Below are positions 7,845-16,865 of a stretch of DNA of 64,000 nt, piece by piece. Made by a program: the position numbers and the translations under genes. The stretch's first letter is position 1, and each line of letters begins with the position of its first letter. The stretch comes from JBDXHU01 sp039989475 (lineage in GTDB: Bacteria > Pseudomonadota > Gammaproteobacteria > Pseudomonadales > Halieaceae). The notes under the pieces were generated by a model that saw only the letters and a program-made list of their open reading frames with translations, was not told the origin of the DNA and made no database searches. The stretch covers positions 372,001 through 436,000 of the forward strand of contig JBDXHU010000002.1 of the NCBI GenBank assembly GCA_039989475.1. The letters are read 5' to 3'.

Positions 7845-9134
7845 CTAGCGCTTGTCGACTGGCAGGTAGTCGCGCTGGGTATGTCCGGTGTAAAGCTGGC
7901 GCGGGCGGCCGATACGATAGCTGCCGCTGATCATTTCATGCCAGTGAGCGATCCAGCCCACCGTGCGGCCGACGGCAAAGATCACCGTGAACATGCTGGT
8001 GGGTATGCCGATGGCCTTGAGAATGATGCCGGAGTAGAAATCCACGTTGGGGTAGAGTTTCTTCTCGATGAAATAGTCATCTTCCAGGGCGATTTGTTCC
8101 AGGCGCTTGGCGATCTCCAGCAGCGGATCGTTCTCAATGCCCAGCTCTTCCAGTACCTCGTCTGCAGCCTGCTTCATCACCTTGGCGCGGGGGTCGAAGT
8201 TCTTGTAAACCCGGTGGCCGAAGCCCATCAGGCGGAAGGGGTCTTCCTTGTCCTTGGCCCGGGCCACAAATTCATCGATGCGCGAGACATCGCCAATTTC
8301 TTCGAGCATATCCAGCACCGCTTCGTTGGCACCGCCGTGGGATGGGCCCCACAGGGCGGCGATGCCGGCGGCTATACAGGCGAAGGGATTCGCGCCCGAG
8401 GAGCCGGCCAGTCGCACGGTCGAGGTGGAGGCGTTCTGCTCGTGATCGGCGTGTAGCAGGAAGATGCGGTCCATGGCCTTGGCCAGCACCGGGTTGACCT
8501 TGCTGTCCTCGCAGGGCGTCCCGAACATCATGTGCAGGAAGTTCTCGGCATAGCCGAGCGTATTGTCCGGGTACATGAAGGGCTGGCCGATGGAGAATTT
8601 GTAGCTCATCGCCGCCAGCGTGGGCATCTTGGCGATCAGGCGGAATGCCGCTACTTCGCGGTGGTGTTCGTCGCTGATATCCAGGGAGTCGTGATAGAAG
8701 GCGGACAGGGCACCGACAACGCCGCAGAGTATCGCCATGGGGTGTGCGTCCCGGCGAAAACCGTGGAACAGTGAGGTCATCTGGTCGTGCACCATGGTGT
8801 GATAGCGCACTGTGTTCTCGAATTCGGCCTTTTGCTCCGCGTTGGGTAATTCGCCATACAGCAGCAGGTAGCAGGTCTCCAGGTAGTCAGAATGATCCGC
8901 CAGTTGCTCGATCGGGTAGCCGCGGTGCAGCAACACACCCTTGCCGCCATCGATATAGGTAATCTGTGATTCGCAGGCCGCCGTTGATACAAAACCGGGG
9001 TCGTAGGTAAACATTCCCTTGCTGGTGAGGCCGCCTACATCGATGACATCGGGACCTATGCTGCCGGAATAAACCGATAGTTCAATTGCCTCGTCCAATC
9101 CGTCTACTGTGAGGGATGCTTTCTTGTCGCTCAT
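7845..9134 (-). CDS. gltA: Citrate synthase (type II, hexameric) GltA
   Basis: It condenses oxaloacetate and acetyl-CoA to citrate at the entry of the TCA cycle. Family motifs include HADHEQNASTSTVR (catalytic His), GFGHRVYKNFDPRA (oxaloacetate-binding His and Arg) and NVDFYSGI (catalytic Asp). The roughly 430-residue length and an N-terminal domain containing GLTSKGMFTYDPGF are typical of the allosteric Gram-negative type. I use the ATG at 9134, with AGGA about seven bases upstream, rather than an in-frame start at 9155 that would add seven poorly conserved residues. It is transcribed away from sdhCDAB, with its own promoter at 9170-9197. Confidence 0.96.
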   Translation of the reverse strand: MSDKKASLTVDGLDEAIELSVYSGSIGPDVIDVGGLTSKGMFTYDPGFVSTAACESQITYIDGGKGVLLHRGYPIEQLADHSDYLETCYLLLYGELPNAEQKAEFENTVRYHTMVHDQMTSLFHGFRRDAHPMAILCGVVGALSAFYHDSLDISDEHHREVAAFRLIAKMPTLAAMSYKFSIGQPFMYPDNTLGYAENFLHMMFGTPCEDSKVNPVLAKAMDRIFLLHADHEQNASTSTVRLAGSSGANPFACIAAGIAALWGPSHGGANEAVLDMLEEIGDVSRIDEFVARAKDKEDPFRLMGFGHRVYKNFDPRAKVMKQAADEVLEELGIENDPLLEIAKRLEQIALEDDYFIEKKLYPNVDFYSGIILKAIGIPTSMFTVIFAVGRTVGWIAHWHEMISGSYRIGRPRQLYTGHTQRDYLPVDKR

Positions 9135-9169
9135 GGAGGGTCCTGTGCTGCACAACTATGGGGTCGTCA

Positions 9170-9197
9170 ACTATAGAGTTTCGGCGGAGATTGTCAA
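9170..9197 (-). promoter_or_regulatory. Sigma70-type promoter for gltA
   Basis: On the minus strand TTGACA (9197-9192) is followed after 16 bases by TATAGT (9175-9170). It is a near-consensus pair about 35 bases upstream of the gltA start. It is oriented away from the sdh promoter in the same intergenic region. Confidence 0.7.
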
Positions 9198-9274
9198 TTG
9201 ATCCAGCTCGGGTCGAGTGGCTTCAGCCGGCGGTCGGCGTGGCTCTCTCCGCAGCTTGCACCGCAGAGCCTTCA

Positions 9275-9303
9275 TTGTATTTGCCGACCTAACTCCCTAT
9301 AAT
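9275..9303 (+). promoter_or_regulatory. Sigma70-type promoter for the sdh-suc operon
   Basis: TTGTAT (9275-9280), a 17-base spacer and a perfect TATAAT (9298-9303) lie about 95 bases before the sdhC start. This leaves a leader of roughly 90 bases. No other promoter as good is seen before sdhC. Confidence 0.65.
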
Positions 9304-9399
9304 TCTGCGCGGCTGCCGAGCCACCATGAAAGCGGTGCTTCGCGCCAGCCCATCCCTGAATTGGCTCCCTCAATGAGCCCCTTACTGGTGAAGACAACC

Positions 9400-9774
9400 G
9401 TGACTGACAATAGACCTGTAAACCTGGATCTGGCCACGATAAAGATGCCGATTACGGCGATTGTGTCCATCCTGACCCGCGCCTCTGGCGTGTTCCTGTT
9501 TGCCGCCATGGCGGTAATGATCTGGCTGCTGGATATGAGCCTGGCCAGCGCCGAACAGTTCGAGCAGCTCAAGGACTTGTTGAATGCGCCGCTGTCGAAG
9601 CTGGTACTTTGGGCGATCCTCGCAGCTGTCATTTACCATGCCCTGGCTGGTATCAAGCACCTGGTGGCTGATTTTGGCTACGGTGAAACCCTGGAAGGTG
9701 GCGTGCTCGGTGCTCGCCTGGTCCTTATTCTTTCAATCATATTGGCCGCTCTGGCGGGGATGTGGATATGGTAA
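9400..9774 (+). CDS. sdhC: Succinate dehydrogenase cytochrome b556 subunit SdhC
   Basis: One of the two membrane anchors that carry the haem and quinone site of complex II. It has the family opening RPVNLDLATIKMPITAI, the quinone-site Ser/Arg region SILTRASGV, and the haem-ligand His in IYHALAGIKHL. Three membrane helices are evident. The GTG at 9400 gives 124 residues, the usual size. An in-frame ATG at 9373 would add nine residues without a visible ribosome site, so the start is uncertain between the two. Its end overlaps sdhD by seven bases. Confidence 0.93.
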   Translation: MTDNRPVNLDLATIKMPITAIVSILTRASGVFLFAAMAVMIWLLDMSLASAEQFEQLKDLLNAPLSKLVLWAILAAVIYHALAGIKHLVADFGYGETLEGGVLGARLVLILSIILAALAGMWIW

Positions 9775-10136
9775 CTGCAGTAACGAACCTGGGCCGCTCC
9801 GGCCTCTACGACTGGCTGGTACAACGAGTAAGCGGAGTAGTGCTGTTGGCTTACTTCTCCTGCCTGGCAGCCTTCCTTATCAGCACGCCTGATGTCAGCT
9901 ACGAGCAGTGGCACGGCCTGTTTCAACACACCGCAATGCGCGTATTCAGTGTGGCGGCCATTTTGTCACTCGCTATGCACGCCTGGATTGGCCTGTGGTG
10001 CGTGGTGACTGACTACCTGACACCGCGCCTGCTGGGCCCGCGCGCCAACCTGTATCGCGGCCTGGCCAGCGCTGTGTGTGGTATCACCCTGTTCACCTAT
10101 GTGGTGTGGGGTCTTCAGATTGTGTGGGGGAGCTAG
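9768..10136 (+). CDS. sdhD: Succinate dehydrogenase membrane anchor SdhD
   Basis: The second anchor subunit has about 122 residues and three membrane helices. The N-terminus (TNLGRSGLYDWLVQRVSG) is typical of SdhD, and the haem-ligand His lies in LSLAMHAWIGLWCVVTDYL, followed by the quinone-site Asp-Tyr. The ATG at 9768 lies inside the end of sdhC, so translation is coupled. sdhA follows after five bases. Confidence 0.94.
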   Translation: MVTAVTNLGRSGLYDWLVQRVSGVVLLAYFSCLAAFLISTPDVSYEQWHGLFQHTAMRVFSVAAILSLAMHAWIGLWCVVTDYLTPRLLGPRANLYRGLASAVCGITLFTYVVWGLQIVWGS

Positions 10137-10141
10137 CCCGT

Positions 10142-11914
10142 ATGTCGAATATTCGTACAATTTCATTTGATGGCGTCATCGTTGGCGGTGGCGGCGCGGG
10201 CATGCGTGCGGCCCTGCAGTTAGCCCAATCCGGCTATAAGACGGCGGTCATCAGCAAGGTGTTTCCGACTCGCTCCCATACGGTATCGGCCCAGGGCGGT
10301 ATTACCTGTGCCATTGCCAGCTCTGACCCCAATGACGACTGGCGCTGGCATATGTATGACACCGTCAAGGGCTCCGATTACATCGGTGACCAGGACGCGA
10401 TTGAATACATGTGCTCGGTTGGCCCGGAGGCCATTTTTGAGTTGGAGCACATGGGTTTACCCTTTTCCCGTACCGAAGAGGGCCGTATCTACCAGCGTCC
10501 CTTTGGTGGCCAGTCCAAGAATTTCGGTGAAGGCGGCCAGGCCGCCCGCACCTGTGCCGCGGCCGATCGCACCGGCCATGCACTGTTGCATACGCTGTAC
10601 CAGGGCAACGTCAAAAACGACACCGTGTTTTTCAATGAGTGGTTTGCGGTAGACCTGGTCAAGAACCAGGACGGAGCTGTAGTCGGTGTAACGGCTATAT
10701 GCATGGAGACTGGCGAGACCGTATTCGTAAAATCCAAGGCCACGGTATTTGCCACCGGCGGTGCCGGACGCATCTTTGCATCCACTACCAATGCCCATAT
10801 CAACACCGGTGATGGCGTTGGCATGGCCCTGCGCGCCGGCGTGCCGGTGCAGGATATGGAAATGTGGCAGTTCCATCCAACCGGAATCTATGGTGCCGGA
10901 ACCCTGGTAACCGAGGGTTGTCGCGGTGAGGGTGGCTACCTGGTTAATAAGGACGGTGAGCGTTTCATGGAACGTTATGCCCCCAACGCCAAGGACCTCG
11001 CCGGTCGCGACGTGGTCGCCCGCTCCATGGTATTGGAGATCCTCGAGGGCCGCGGCTGTGGCCCGGAGGCTGATCACGTATTCCTGAAACTCGACCACCT
11101 CGGCGCCGAGGTGCTGGAAAGCCGCCTGCCGGGGGTTCTCGAACTGTCGCGTACCTTTGCGCACGCCGATCCCGTTAAGGAGCCAATTCCCGTCGTACCT
11201 ACCTGTCACTATATGATGGGCGGTATACCCACCAATGTGCATGGCCAGGCCCTGACTGTGGATGCTGAAGGCAATGATCATATTATCCCAGGCCTGTATG
11301 CCTGCGGAGAAGTGGCCTGCGTTTCGGTCCACGGCGCCAACCGCCTCGGTGGCAACTCATTGCTGGACCTGGTGGTCTTCGGCCGCGCCTCGGGCCTGTT
11401 CATTGAGGATGCGTTGCGCTCCGGTATTGAGTTGCGCGATGCCAGTGATACCGACCTGGACCAGGCCATGGCGCGCCTGAACAAGGTCAATGCGTCCAGC
11501 AGCGGTGAAAAGGTGGCGGACCTGCGCAAGGAATTGCAGGGCATCATGCAGAACCACTTTGGTGTGTTCCGGAGTGGCGACTACATGCAGGAGGGCGTCA
11601 AGAAGCTGGCCGAGCTGCGCCCCCGCATTGAAAACGCCCATCTTGAGGACAAGAGCCAGGCCTTCAATACGGCCCGCATTGAATTGCTGGAGCTGCAGAA
11701 CCTGTTCGAGGTGGCTGAATCCACTGCGATCCCGGCAGAGGCCCGCAACGAAAGCCGCGGCGCCCATGCCCGGGATGATTTCCAGGAGCGTGACGACGAG
11801 AACTGGCTGTGTCACTCCATGTACTACCCGCTGGACAAGCGGGTCGGCAAGCGTGGCGTAAATTTCGAACCGAAAACGGTTCCCACTTTCCAGCCCAAGA
11901 TACGGACCTACTAA
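10142..11914 (+). CDS. sdhA: Succinate dehydrogenase flavoprotein subunit SdhA
   Basis: This subunit oxidises succinate to fumarate with covalently bound FAD. The dinucleotide fold (GVIVGGGGAGMRAALQL), the FAD-linking His in TRSHTVSAQGGI, the substrate motif ALRAGVPVQDMEMWQFHPTG and the C-terminal ANRLGGNSLLDL are all present. It has 590 residues, the normal length. The ATG at 10142 follows GGGGGAG. An upstream in-frame extension inside sdhD is not needed. It sits third in sdhCDAB. Confidence 0.97.
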   Translation: MSNIRTISFDGVIVGGGGAGMRAALQLAQSGYKTAVISKVFPTRSHTVSAQGGITCAIASSDPNDDWRWHMYDTVKGSDYIGDQDAIEYMCSVGPEAIFELEHMGLPFSRTEEGRIYQRPFGGQSKNFGEGGQAARTCAAADRTGHALLHTLYQGNVKNDTVFFNEWFAVDLVKNQDGAVVGVTAICMETGETVFVKSKATVFATGGAGRIFASTTNAHINTGDGVGMALRAGVPVQDMEMWQFHPTGIYGAGTLVTEGCRGEGGYLVNKDGERFMERYAPNAKDLAGRDVVARSMVLEILEGRGCGPEADHVFLKLDHLGAEVLESRLPGVLELSRTFAHADPVKEPIPVVPTCHYMMGGIPTNVHGQALTVDAEGNDHIIPGLYACGEVACVSVHGANRLGGNSLLDLVVFGRASGLFIEDALRSGIELRDASDTDLDQAMARLNKVNASSSGEKVADLRKELQGIMQNHFGVFRSGDYMQEGVKKLAELRPRIENAHLEDKSQAFNTARIELLELQNLFEVAESTAIPAEARNESRGAHARDDFQERDDENWLCHSMYYPLDKRVGKRGVNFEPKTVPTFQPKIRTY

Positions 11915-11942
11915 TACGTAGAAGAGATGAGGATTATTGAGC

Positions 11943-12647
11943 ATGCTGCAAGTCAGTATTTATCGCTATAACCCCGAAACTGATAGCGAACCGTATATGC
12001 AGGACCTTGAAGTCGATACCGCTGGTAAAGACTTGATGGTGCTGGACGTGCTGGAGATGATCAAGGCGGAGGATCCTTCGGTGACATTCCGTCGCTCCTG
12101 TCGTGAGGGTGTCTGTGGTTCCGATGGCCTGAACATGAATGGCAAGAATGGCCTGGCCTGTATCACACCGCTGTCGGAGGCCGCCAGCAAGGGCAAGTTG
12201 GTAGTGCGCCCGCTACCCGGATTGCCGGTAGTCAGGGATCTGGTCGTGGATATGACCCTGTTCTATGCACAGTATGAAAAGGTGCAGCCCTATTTGCAGA
12301 ACAACACACCAGCGCCGGCGATAGAGCGACTGCAGAGTCCTGAGGAACGGGAAAAGCTCGACGGCCTCTACGAGTGTATTCTTTGCGCCTGCTGCTCCAC
12401 CAGTTGTCCCTCTTTCTGGTGGAATCCGGATCGATTTATCGGGCCCGCCGGCCTGTTGCAGGCCTATCGATTCCTGGCCGATAGCCGTGACACTGCCACC
12501 GATGAGCGCCTGGCAAAACTGGACGATCCCTTCAGTGTGTTTCGTTGCCACGGCATCCAGAACTGTGTGGCGGTATGCCCCAAGGGCCTCAACCCAACCC
12601 GGGCTATTGGCCATATCCGCAACATGTTGCTGCAACGCGCGACCTGA
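11943..12647 (+). CDS. sdhB: Succinate dehydrogenase iron-sulfur subunit SdhB
   Basis: It passes electrons from FAD to quinone through three clusters. The ligands for all three are visible: 2Fe-2S (CREGVCGSDG and a distal Cys in NGLAC), 4Fe-4S (CILCACCSTSC) and 3Fe-4S (CHGIQNC and CP). The start MLQVSIYRYNPETD at 11943 matches pseudomonad SdhB. An in-frame TTG at 11937 lies closer to the AGGA at 11929-11932 and cannot be excluded. No terminator separates it from sucA. Confidence 0.96.
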   Translation: MLQVSIYRYNPETDSEPYMQDLEVDTAGKDLMVLDVLEMIKAEDPSVTFRRSCREGVCGSDGLNMNGKNGLACITPLSEAASKGKLVVRPLPGLPVVRDLVVDMTLFYAQYEKVQPYLQNNTPAPAIERLQSPEEREKLDGLYECILCACCSTSCPSFWWNPDRFIGPAGLLQAYRFLADSRDTATDERLAKLDDPFSVFRCHGIQNCVAVCPKGLNPTRAIGHIRNMLLQRAT

Positions 12648-12685
12648 TTGCGTCGCGCCTTACTAAAGCTCCAGGGGTTTGCGTC

Positions 12686-12713
12686 TATAATGTGTTCGAC
12701 ACGCCTCATTATA
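12686..12713 (+). promoter_or_regulatory. TATAATG/CATTATA inverted repeat before sucA, possible promoter or operator
   Basis: TATAATG (12686-12692) and CATTATA (12707-12713) form a perfect 7-base inverted repeat around 14 bases. The left arm also reads as a perfect -10 box, but no good -35 sits at the right distance. It lies in the 87-base sdhB-sucA gap. It could be an internal promoter overlapped by a regulator site, or chance in an A/T-rich gap. Confidence 0.35.
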
Positions 12714-12734
12714 CAAAGCGGGAATAACTGACTC

Positions 12735-15575
12735 ATGCAAGAGAGCCAGATGGAGCTCCTCTGGAGGAGCTCCCATATTTATGGCGGCAACGCCAGCTAC
12801 GTGGAAGATCTCTACGAAGCCTACCTGATGGATCCGAACGCGGTGCCGGAGGAGTGGCGTGGCTACTTTGACAGCCTGCCGCGGGTGAACGGCGGCAGCT
12901 TACAGGATGTGCCGCACTCGACGGTACGGGACCGTTTTGCCCAGATCAGCAAGATGCGGGTGCGCACCGAGGCCACGGTCCAGGCGGACAGCCAGGCGAC
13001 CGAGTACGAGCGCAAGCAGGTCCACGTTATTCAACTGATTTCCGCCTATCGTCAGCGCGGCCACCAGAAGGCGGCGCTGGACCCGCTGGGAATCGCTGAG
13101 CGCCAGCACGTGCCCGACCTGGAGCTGTCCTTCCATGAGCTTTCCAGCGCGGACTTCGACACCGTATTTCAAACCGGCAGCCTGCATATCGGCAAGGCGG
13201 ATGCCAACCTTGGCGAAATCTATGACGCCCTGGAGCGCACCTACTGCAAACATGTAGGTGCGGAATTCATGCATATCGTGGCCAGCGAGGAGCGCCACTG
13301 GATTATGCAGCGCATGGAGAGTGTGCGTTCAGCCCCGGATTTTGGAAAAGACGTACAACAAACCTTGCTGCGCCGCCTGATCAAGGCCGAAGGCCTGGAA
13401 AAATCACTCGCTGCCAAGTACCCGGGTACCAAGCGCTTTGGCCTGGAGGGCGGCGAGAGCCTGATCCCGATGCTGGTTGAAATGATCCAGCGCTCCGGTG
13501 GTTATGGCGCCAAAGAGATCGTGATTGGCATGGCCCACCGGGGTCGGCTAAACGTACTGGTCAATGTGTTCGGCAAGAGGCCCTCGGACCTGTTCGATGA
13601 GTTTGAGGGCAAGGCAATCGTCAATACCTCTGGCGACGTGAAATACCACCAGGGCTTTTCCTCCAATGTGATGACGCCCGGTGGCGAGTGCCACCTGGCG
13701 CTGGCATTCAACCCTTCACACCTGGAGATCGTCTCACCGGTCGTTGAGGGTTCAGTGCGCGCCCGCCAGGATCGACGCCTGGATCCATTGGGCAACACTG
13801 TGGTGCCGATTGTCGTACATGGTGATGCCGCCTTTGCCGGGCAGGGTGTGGTGATGGAAACCTTCCAGATGTCGCAGACCCGCGGCTATCGAACCGGCGG
13901 CACCATTCATATCATACTCAACAACCAGGTTGGCTTTACCACCAGTCGTCGCGCTGATGCCCGATCCACCGAGTACTGTACCGATGTCGCGAAGATGGTG
14001 CAGGCCCCCATTTTTCACGTCAACGCCGACGACCCCGAGGCCGTGTTGTTCGTTACGCAATTGGCCGTGGACTACCGCAATGAATTCAAGAAAGACGTGG
14101 TCCTGGACCTGGTCTGTTATCGCCGGCGCGGCCACAACGAGGCGGATGAACCCTCGGTGACCCAGCCATTGATGTACCATCAGATCAAGAGCCATCCGAC
14201 CACGCGGGATCTATACGCGGAGAAACTGATCGCAGCCGGTATTGTCAGCAAGGAAGGTGACCAGACCCTGGTAGACAGTTGCCGCGCCTCGCTGGACCGT
14301 GACGAGCCCATGGTCAGCAGCCTGGTCACCGAGCCCAACACCGAGTTGTTCGTCGACTGGACCCCTTACCTGGGCCACGACTCGAATGTGGCGTCGGATA
14401 CGCGCCTGGATTTACAGCATCTGCAGCAGTTGGCCACAGCCACCAACCAGCCACCCGATGGCCTGCCGCTGAATCGCCAGGTAAGAAAGATTCTCGAAGA
14501 TCGCCGCAAAATGGCTGGCGGCGCTATGGAGGTCAACTGGGGTATGGCGGAAACCCTGGCTTATGCCTCCTTGCTGGAAGAAGGTTATCCGGTGCGGCTA
14601 ACCGGTCAGGACGTGGGTCGCGGTACCTTTTCCCACCGTCATGCCGTGCTGCACAATCAGAAGGACGGCAGCATCTACATACCCCTGCAGAAGGTTAGCG
14701 AAAATCAGGCGGTATTCGAGATTTATGACAGTTTGCTATCGGAAGAAGCGGTGTTGGCCTTTGAATACGGCTATGCGACCACCTCGCCGACGGGCCTGGT
14801 GGTATGGGAAGCCCAGTTTGGCGACTTTGCCAATGGCGCCCAGGTGGTGATCGACCAGTTTATTACCAGCGGTGAGCACAAATGGCAGCGGCTTTGTGGC
14901 CTGACCCTGCTACTGCCCCATGGCTACGAGGGCCAGGGCCCCGAGCACTCATCTGCGCGCCTGGAGCGCTTCCTGCAGATGTGCGCTGAGCACAATATAC
15001 AAGTCTGTGTGCCGACCACGCCGGCGCAGGTGTACCACATGTTGCGGCGCCAGGCTGTGCGACCACTGCGACGCCCGCTAATCGTCATGTCACCGAAGAG
15101 CCTGCTGCGACACAAGCAGGCGACTTCCAGTATCGAAGAACTGGCCAGCGGTGAATTCCACCGGGTGCTCGGTGAAACCGATACTCTGGACCCGCTCAAG
15201 GTGCGTCGGGTTGTGCTGTGTTCGGGCAAGGTCTATTACGATTTGCGCGACGCGCGTCGGGAACGCGAGATTGATGATATTGCCATCCTGCGGGCGGAAA
15301 AGCTGTATCCCTTCCCCGAGCGCGAGCTCGAAGCGGAACTGGCGCATTACCCCAACCTCAGCGATGCGGTCTGGTGCCAGGAAGAGCCCATGAACCAGGG
15401 CGCCTGGTATTCCAGCCAGCACCATATGCGGCGGGTGTTTCATCGGCACAACCCTGATATTTATCTGCGCTATGTAGGCCGCGATGCCTCGGCAGCACCG
15501 GCAGCGGGTTACATGGGTCTGCATATCAAACAGCAAGAAGCATTCATTAACGAAGCCCTGGCAGAACAGGAATAA
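12735..15575 (+). CDS. sucA: 2-oxoglutarate dehydrogenase E1 component SucA
   Basis: The thiamine-diphosphate enzyme decarboxylates 2-oxoglutarate in the TCA cycle. It has 946 residues. The N-terminal E2-binding segment includes SSHIYGGNASYVEDLYEAYL. The active-site parts are IGMAHRGRLNVLVNV, the ThDP motif (GDAAFAGQGVVMET to FTTSRRADARST), CYRRRGHNEADEPS, and the C-terminal transketolase-like domain with GQDVGRGTFSHRHAVLH and PHGYEGQGPEHSSAR. The ATG at 12735 has only a weak site upstream. sucB starts a few bases after its stop. Confidence 0.97.
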   Translation: MQESQMELLWRSSHIYGGNASYVEDLYEAYLMDPNAVPEEWRGYFDSLPRVNGGSLQDVPHSTVRDRFAQISKMRVRTEATVQADSQATEYERKQVHVIQLISAYRQRGHQKAALDPLGIAERQHVPDLELSFHELSSADFDTVFQTGSLHIGKADANLGEIYDALERTYCKHVGAEFMHIVASEERHWIMQRMESVRSAPDFGKDVQQTLLRRLIKAEGLEKSLAAKYPGTKRFGLEGGESLIPMLVEMIQRSGGYGAKEIVIGMAHRGRLNVLVNVFGKRPSDLFDEFEGKAIVNTSGDVKYHQGFSSNVMTPGGECHLALAFNPSHLEIVSPVVEGSVRARQDRRLDPLGNTVVPIVVHGDAAFAGQGVVMETFQMSQTRGYRTGGTIHIILNNQVGFTTSRRADARSTEYCTDVAKMVQAPIFHVNADDPEAVLFVTQLAVDYRNEFKKDVVLDLVCYRRRGHNEADEPSVTQPLMYHQIKSHPTTRDLYAEKLIAAGIVSKEGDQTLVDSCRASLDRDEPMVSSLVTEPNTELFVDWTPYLGHDSNVASDTRLDLQHLQQLATATNQPPDGLPLNRQVRKILEDRRKMAGGAMEVNWGMAETLAYASLLEEGYPVRLTGQDVGRGTFSHRHAVLHNQKDGSIYIPLQKVSENQAVFEIYDSLLSEEAVLAFEYGYATTSPTGLVVWEAQFGDFANGAQVVIDQFITSGEHKWQRLCGLTLLLPHGYEGQGPEHSSARLERFLQMCAEHNIQVCVPTTPAQVYHMLRRQAVRPLRRPLIVMSPKSLLRHKQATSSIEELASGEFHRVLGETDTLDPLKVRRVVLCSGKVYYDLRDARREREIDDIAILRAEKLYPFPERELEAELAHYPNLSDAVWCQEEPMNQGAWYSSQHHMRRVFHRHNPDIYLRYVGRDASAAPAAGYMGLHIKQQEAFINEALAEQE

Positions 15576-15579
15576 GCAA

Positions 15580-16824
15580 ATGGCCATCGAACTCAAGGCA
15601 CCGGCATTTCCGGAATCCGTAGCAGACGGTGAAATAGCAACCTGGCACAAAGCGCCGGGTGATGCTGTCAGTCGCGACGAATTGCTGGTGGAAATAGAAA
15701 CAGACAAGGTTGTCATGGAAGTGGTGGCGCCTGTGGACGGCGTGCTCGCCACGATTCTGAAGCAGGAGGGCGATGTGGTGCTCGGCGAGGAGCTGATTGC
15801 CACGATCGAAGAGGGTGCAGCTGCTAGTGCTGATGCCCCGGCCCCGGCACCGGCGGTGGCAACGCCGGCCACAGAGACTGCTCCCGCAACGACAAGCTCC
15901 GATGAGGCACAGCTTGGACCGGCGGCTCGCCGACTGGCCGAGGAACACAATATTGACACTTCCCGGGTGAACGGTACCGGCAAAGATGGCCGCATCACCA
16001 AGGAAGACCTGCTCAAATACATCAAGAGTGGCGCCGGCGCCAAGCCAGCGGCGCCTGCTCCGTCGCCGGCTGCCGCTCCGGCAACAGCCAGCCTGCCTGA
16101 GGCACTGGGACCTTCCAGTGAGCGTGTAGAGCGGCGTGTGCCAATGACCCGGATGCGCAAGCGCATCGCGGAGAGGTTGCTCAGCGTATCCCAGGATACG
16201 GCGATGCTGACCACCTTCAATGAGGTCAATATGGCGCCGGTGATGGCACTGCGCAGCAAATACAGGGACCAGTTCCAGGATGTCCATAACGGTACCCGTC
16301 TCGGTTTCATGGGCTTCTTCGTCAAGGCGGCCTGTGAGGCACTGAAGCGCTTTCCCGAGGTGAATGCCTCTATAGACGGTGATGATGTGGTCTACCACGG
16401 CTACCAGGATATTGGTGTGGCAGTGTCTACGGAAAATGGCCTGGTCGTGCCAGTATTGCGCGACGCGGACTTTATGAGCATCGCCGACGTGGAAGCGCAG
16501 GTTCGCGATTACGGCTTACGCGCTCGCGACGGCAAGCTCAGTATTGAAGAGATGACGGGCGGGACGTTTACCATCACCAACGGTGGTGTGTTTGGCTCCC
16601 TGATGTCCACCCCTATCCTGAATCCGCCGCAAACCGGCATCCTCGGCATGCACAAGATCCAGGATCGGCCCATGGCAGTGGACGGAGAGGTGGTGATACA
16701 GCCGATGATGTACCTGGCTCTCTCCTACGACCATCGCCTGATTGACGGCAAGGGCGCGGTTCAGTTCCTGGTCGCGATCAAGGATTTGCTGGAAGACCCG
16801 GCCCGTATACTGCTGCAGCTTTGA
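15580..16824 (+). CDS. sucB: Dihydrolipoyl succinyltransferase SucB (E2 of 2-oxoglutarate dehydrogenase)
   Basis: It transfers the succinyl group to CoA. Domains in order are one lipoyl domain with Lys43 in ETDKVVMEV, an Ala/Pro-rich linker, an E3-binding domain near 105-145 (GPAARRLAEEHNID, NGTGKDGRITKEDLL), a second Ala/Pro linker, and the catalytic domain ending in SYDHRLIDGKGAV (active-site His and Asp). The 414-residue length fits SucB. The ATG at 15580 has AGGA nine bases upstream; in-frame sequence further up lies inside sucA and is not E2-like. Confidence 0.97.
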   Translation: MAIELKAPAFPESVADGEIATWHKAPGDAVSRDELLVEIETDKVVMEVVAPVDGVLATILKQEGDVVLGEELIATIEEGAAASADAPAPAPAVATPATETAPATTSSDEAQLGPAARRLAEEHNIDTSRVNGTGKDGRITKEDLLKYIKSGAGAKPAAPAPSPAAAPATASLPEALGPSSERVERRVPMTRMRKRIAERLLSVSQDTAMLTTFNEVNMAPVMALRSKYRDQFQDVHNGTRLGFMGFFVKAACEALKRFPEVNASIDGDDVVYHGYQDIGVAVSTENGLVVPVLRDADFMSIADVEAQVRDYGLRARDGKLSIEEMTGGTFTITNGGVFGSLMSTPILNPPQTGILGMHKIQDRPMAVDGEVVIQPMMYLALSYDHRLIDGKGAVQFLVAIKDLLEDPARILLQL

Positions 16825-16865
16825 GATCTCTCAGGGTTGTGAGACAACTGCTATAGGAAAGATGT

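Noticed and set aside
10457..11332. Long minus-strand open frame (291 codons) opposite sdhA
   Set aside because: Lies wholly inside the well-supported sdhA; its product has no recognisable motif and reflects codon bias in GC-rich DNA.
15090..16325. Minus-strand frame of 411 codons opposite the sucA-sucB junction
   Set aside because: Low-complexity Ala/Ser/Gly translation antisense to two clear genes.
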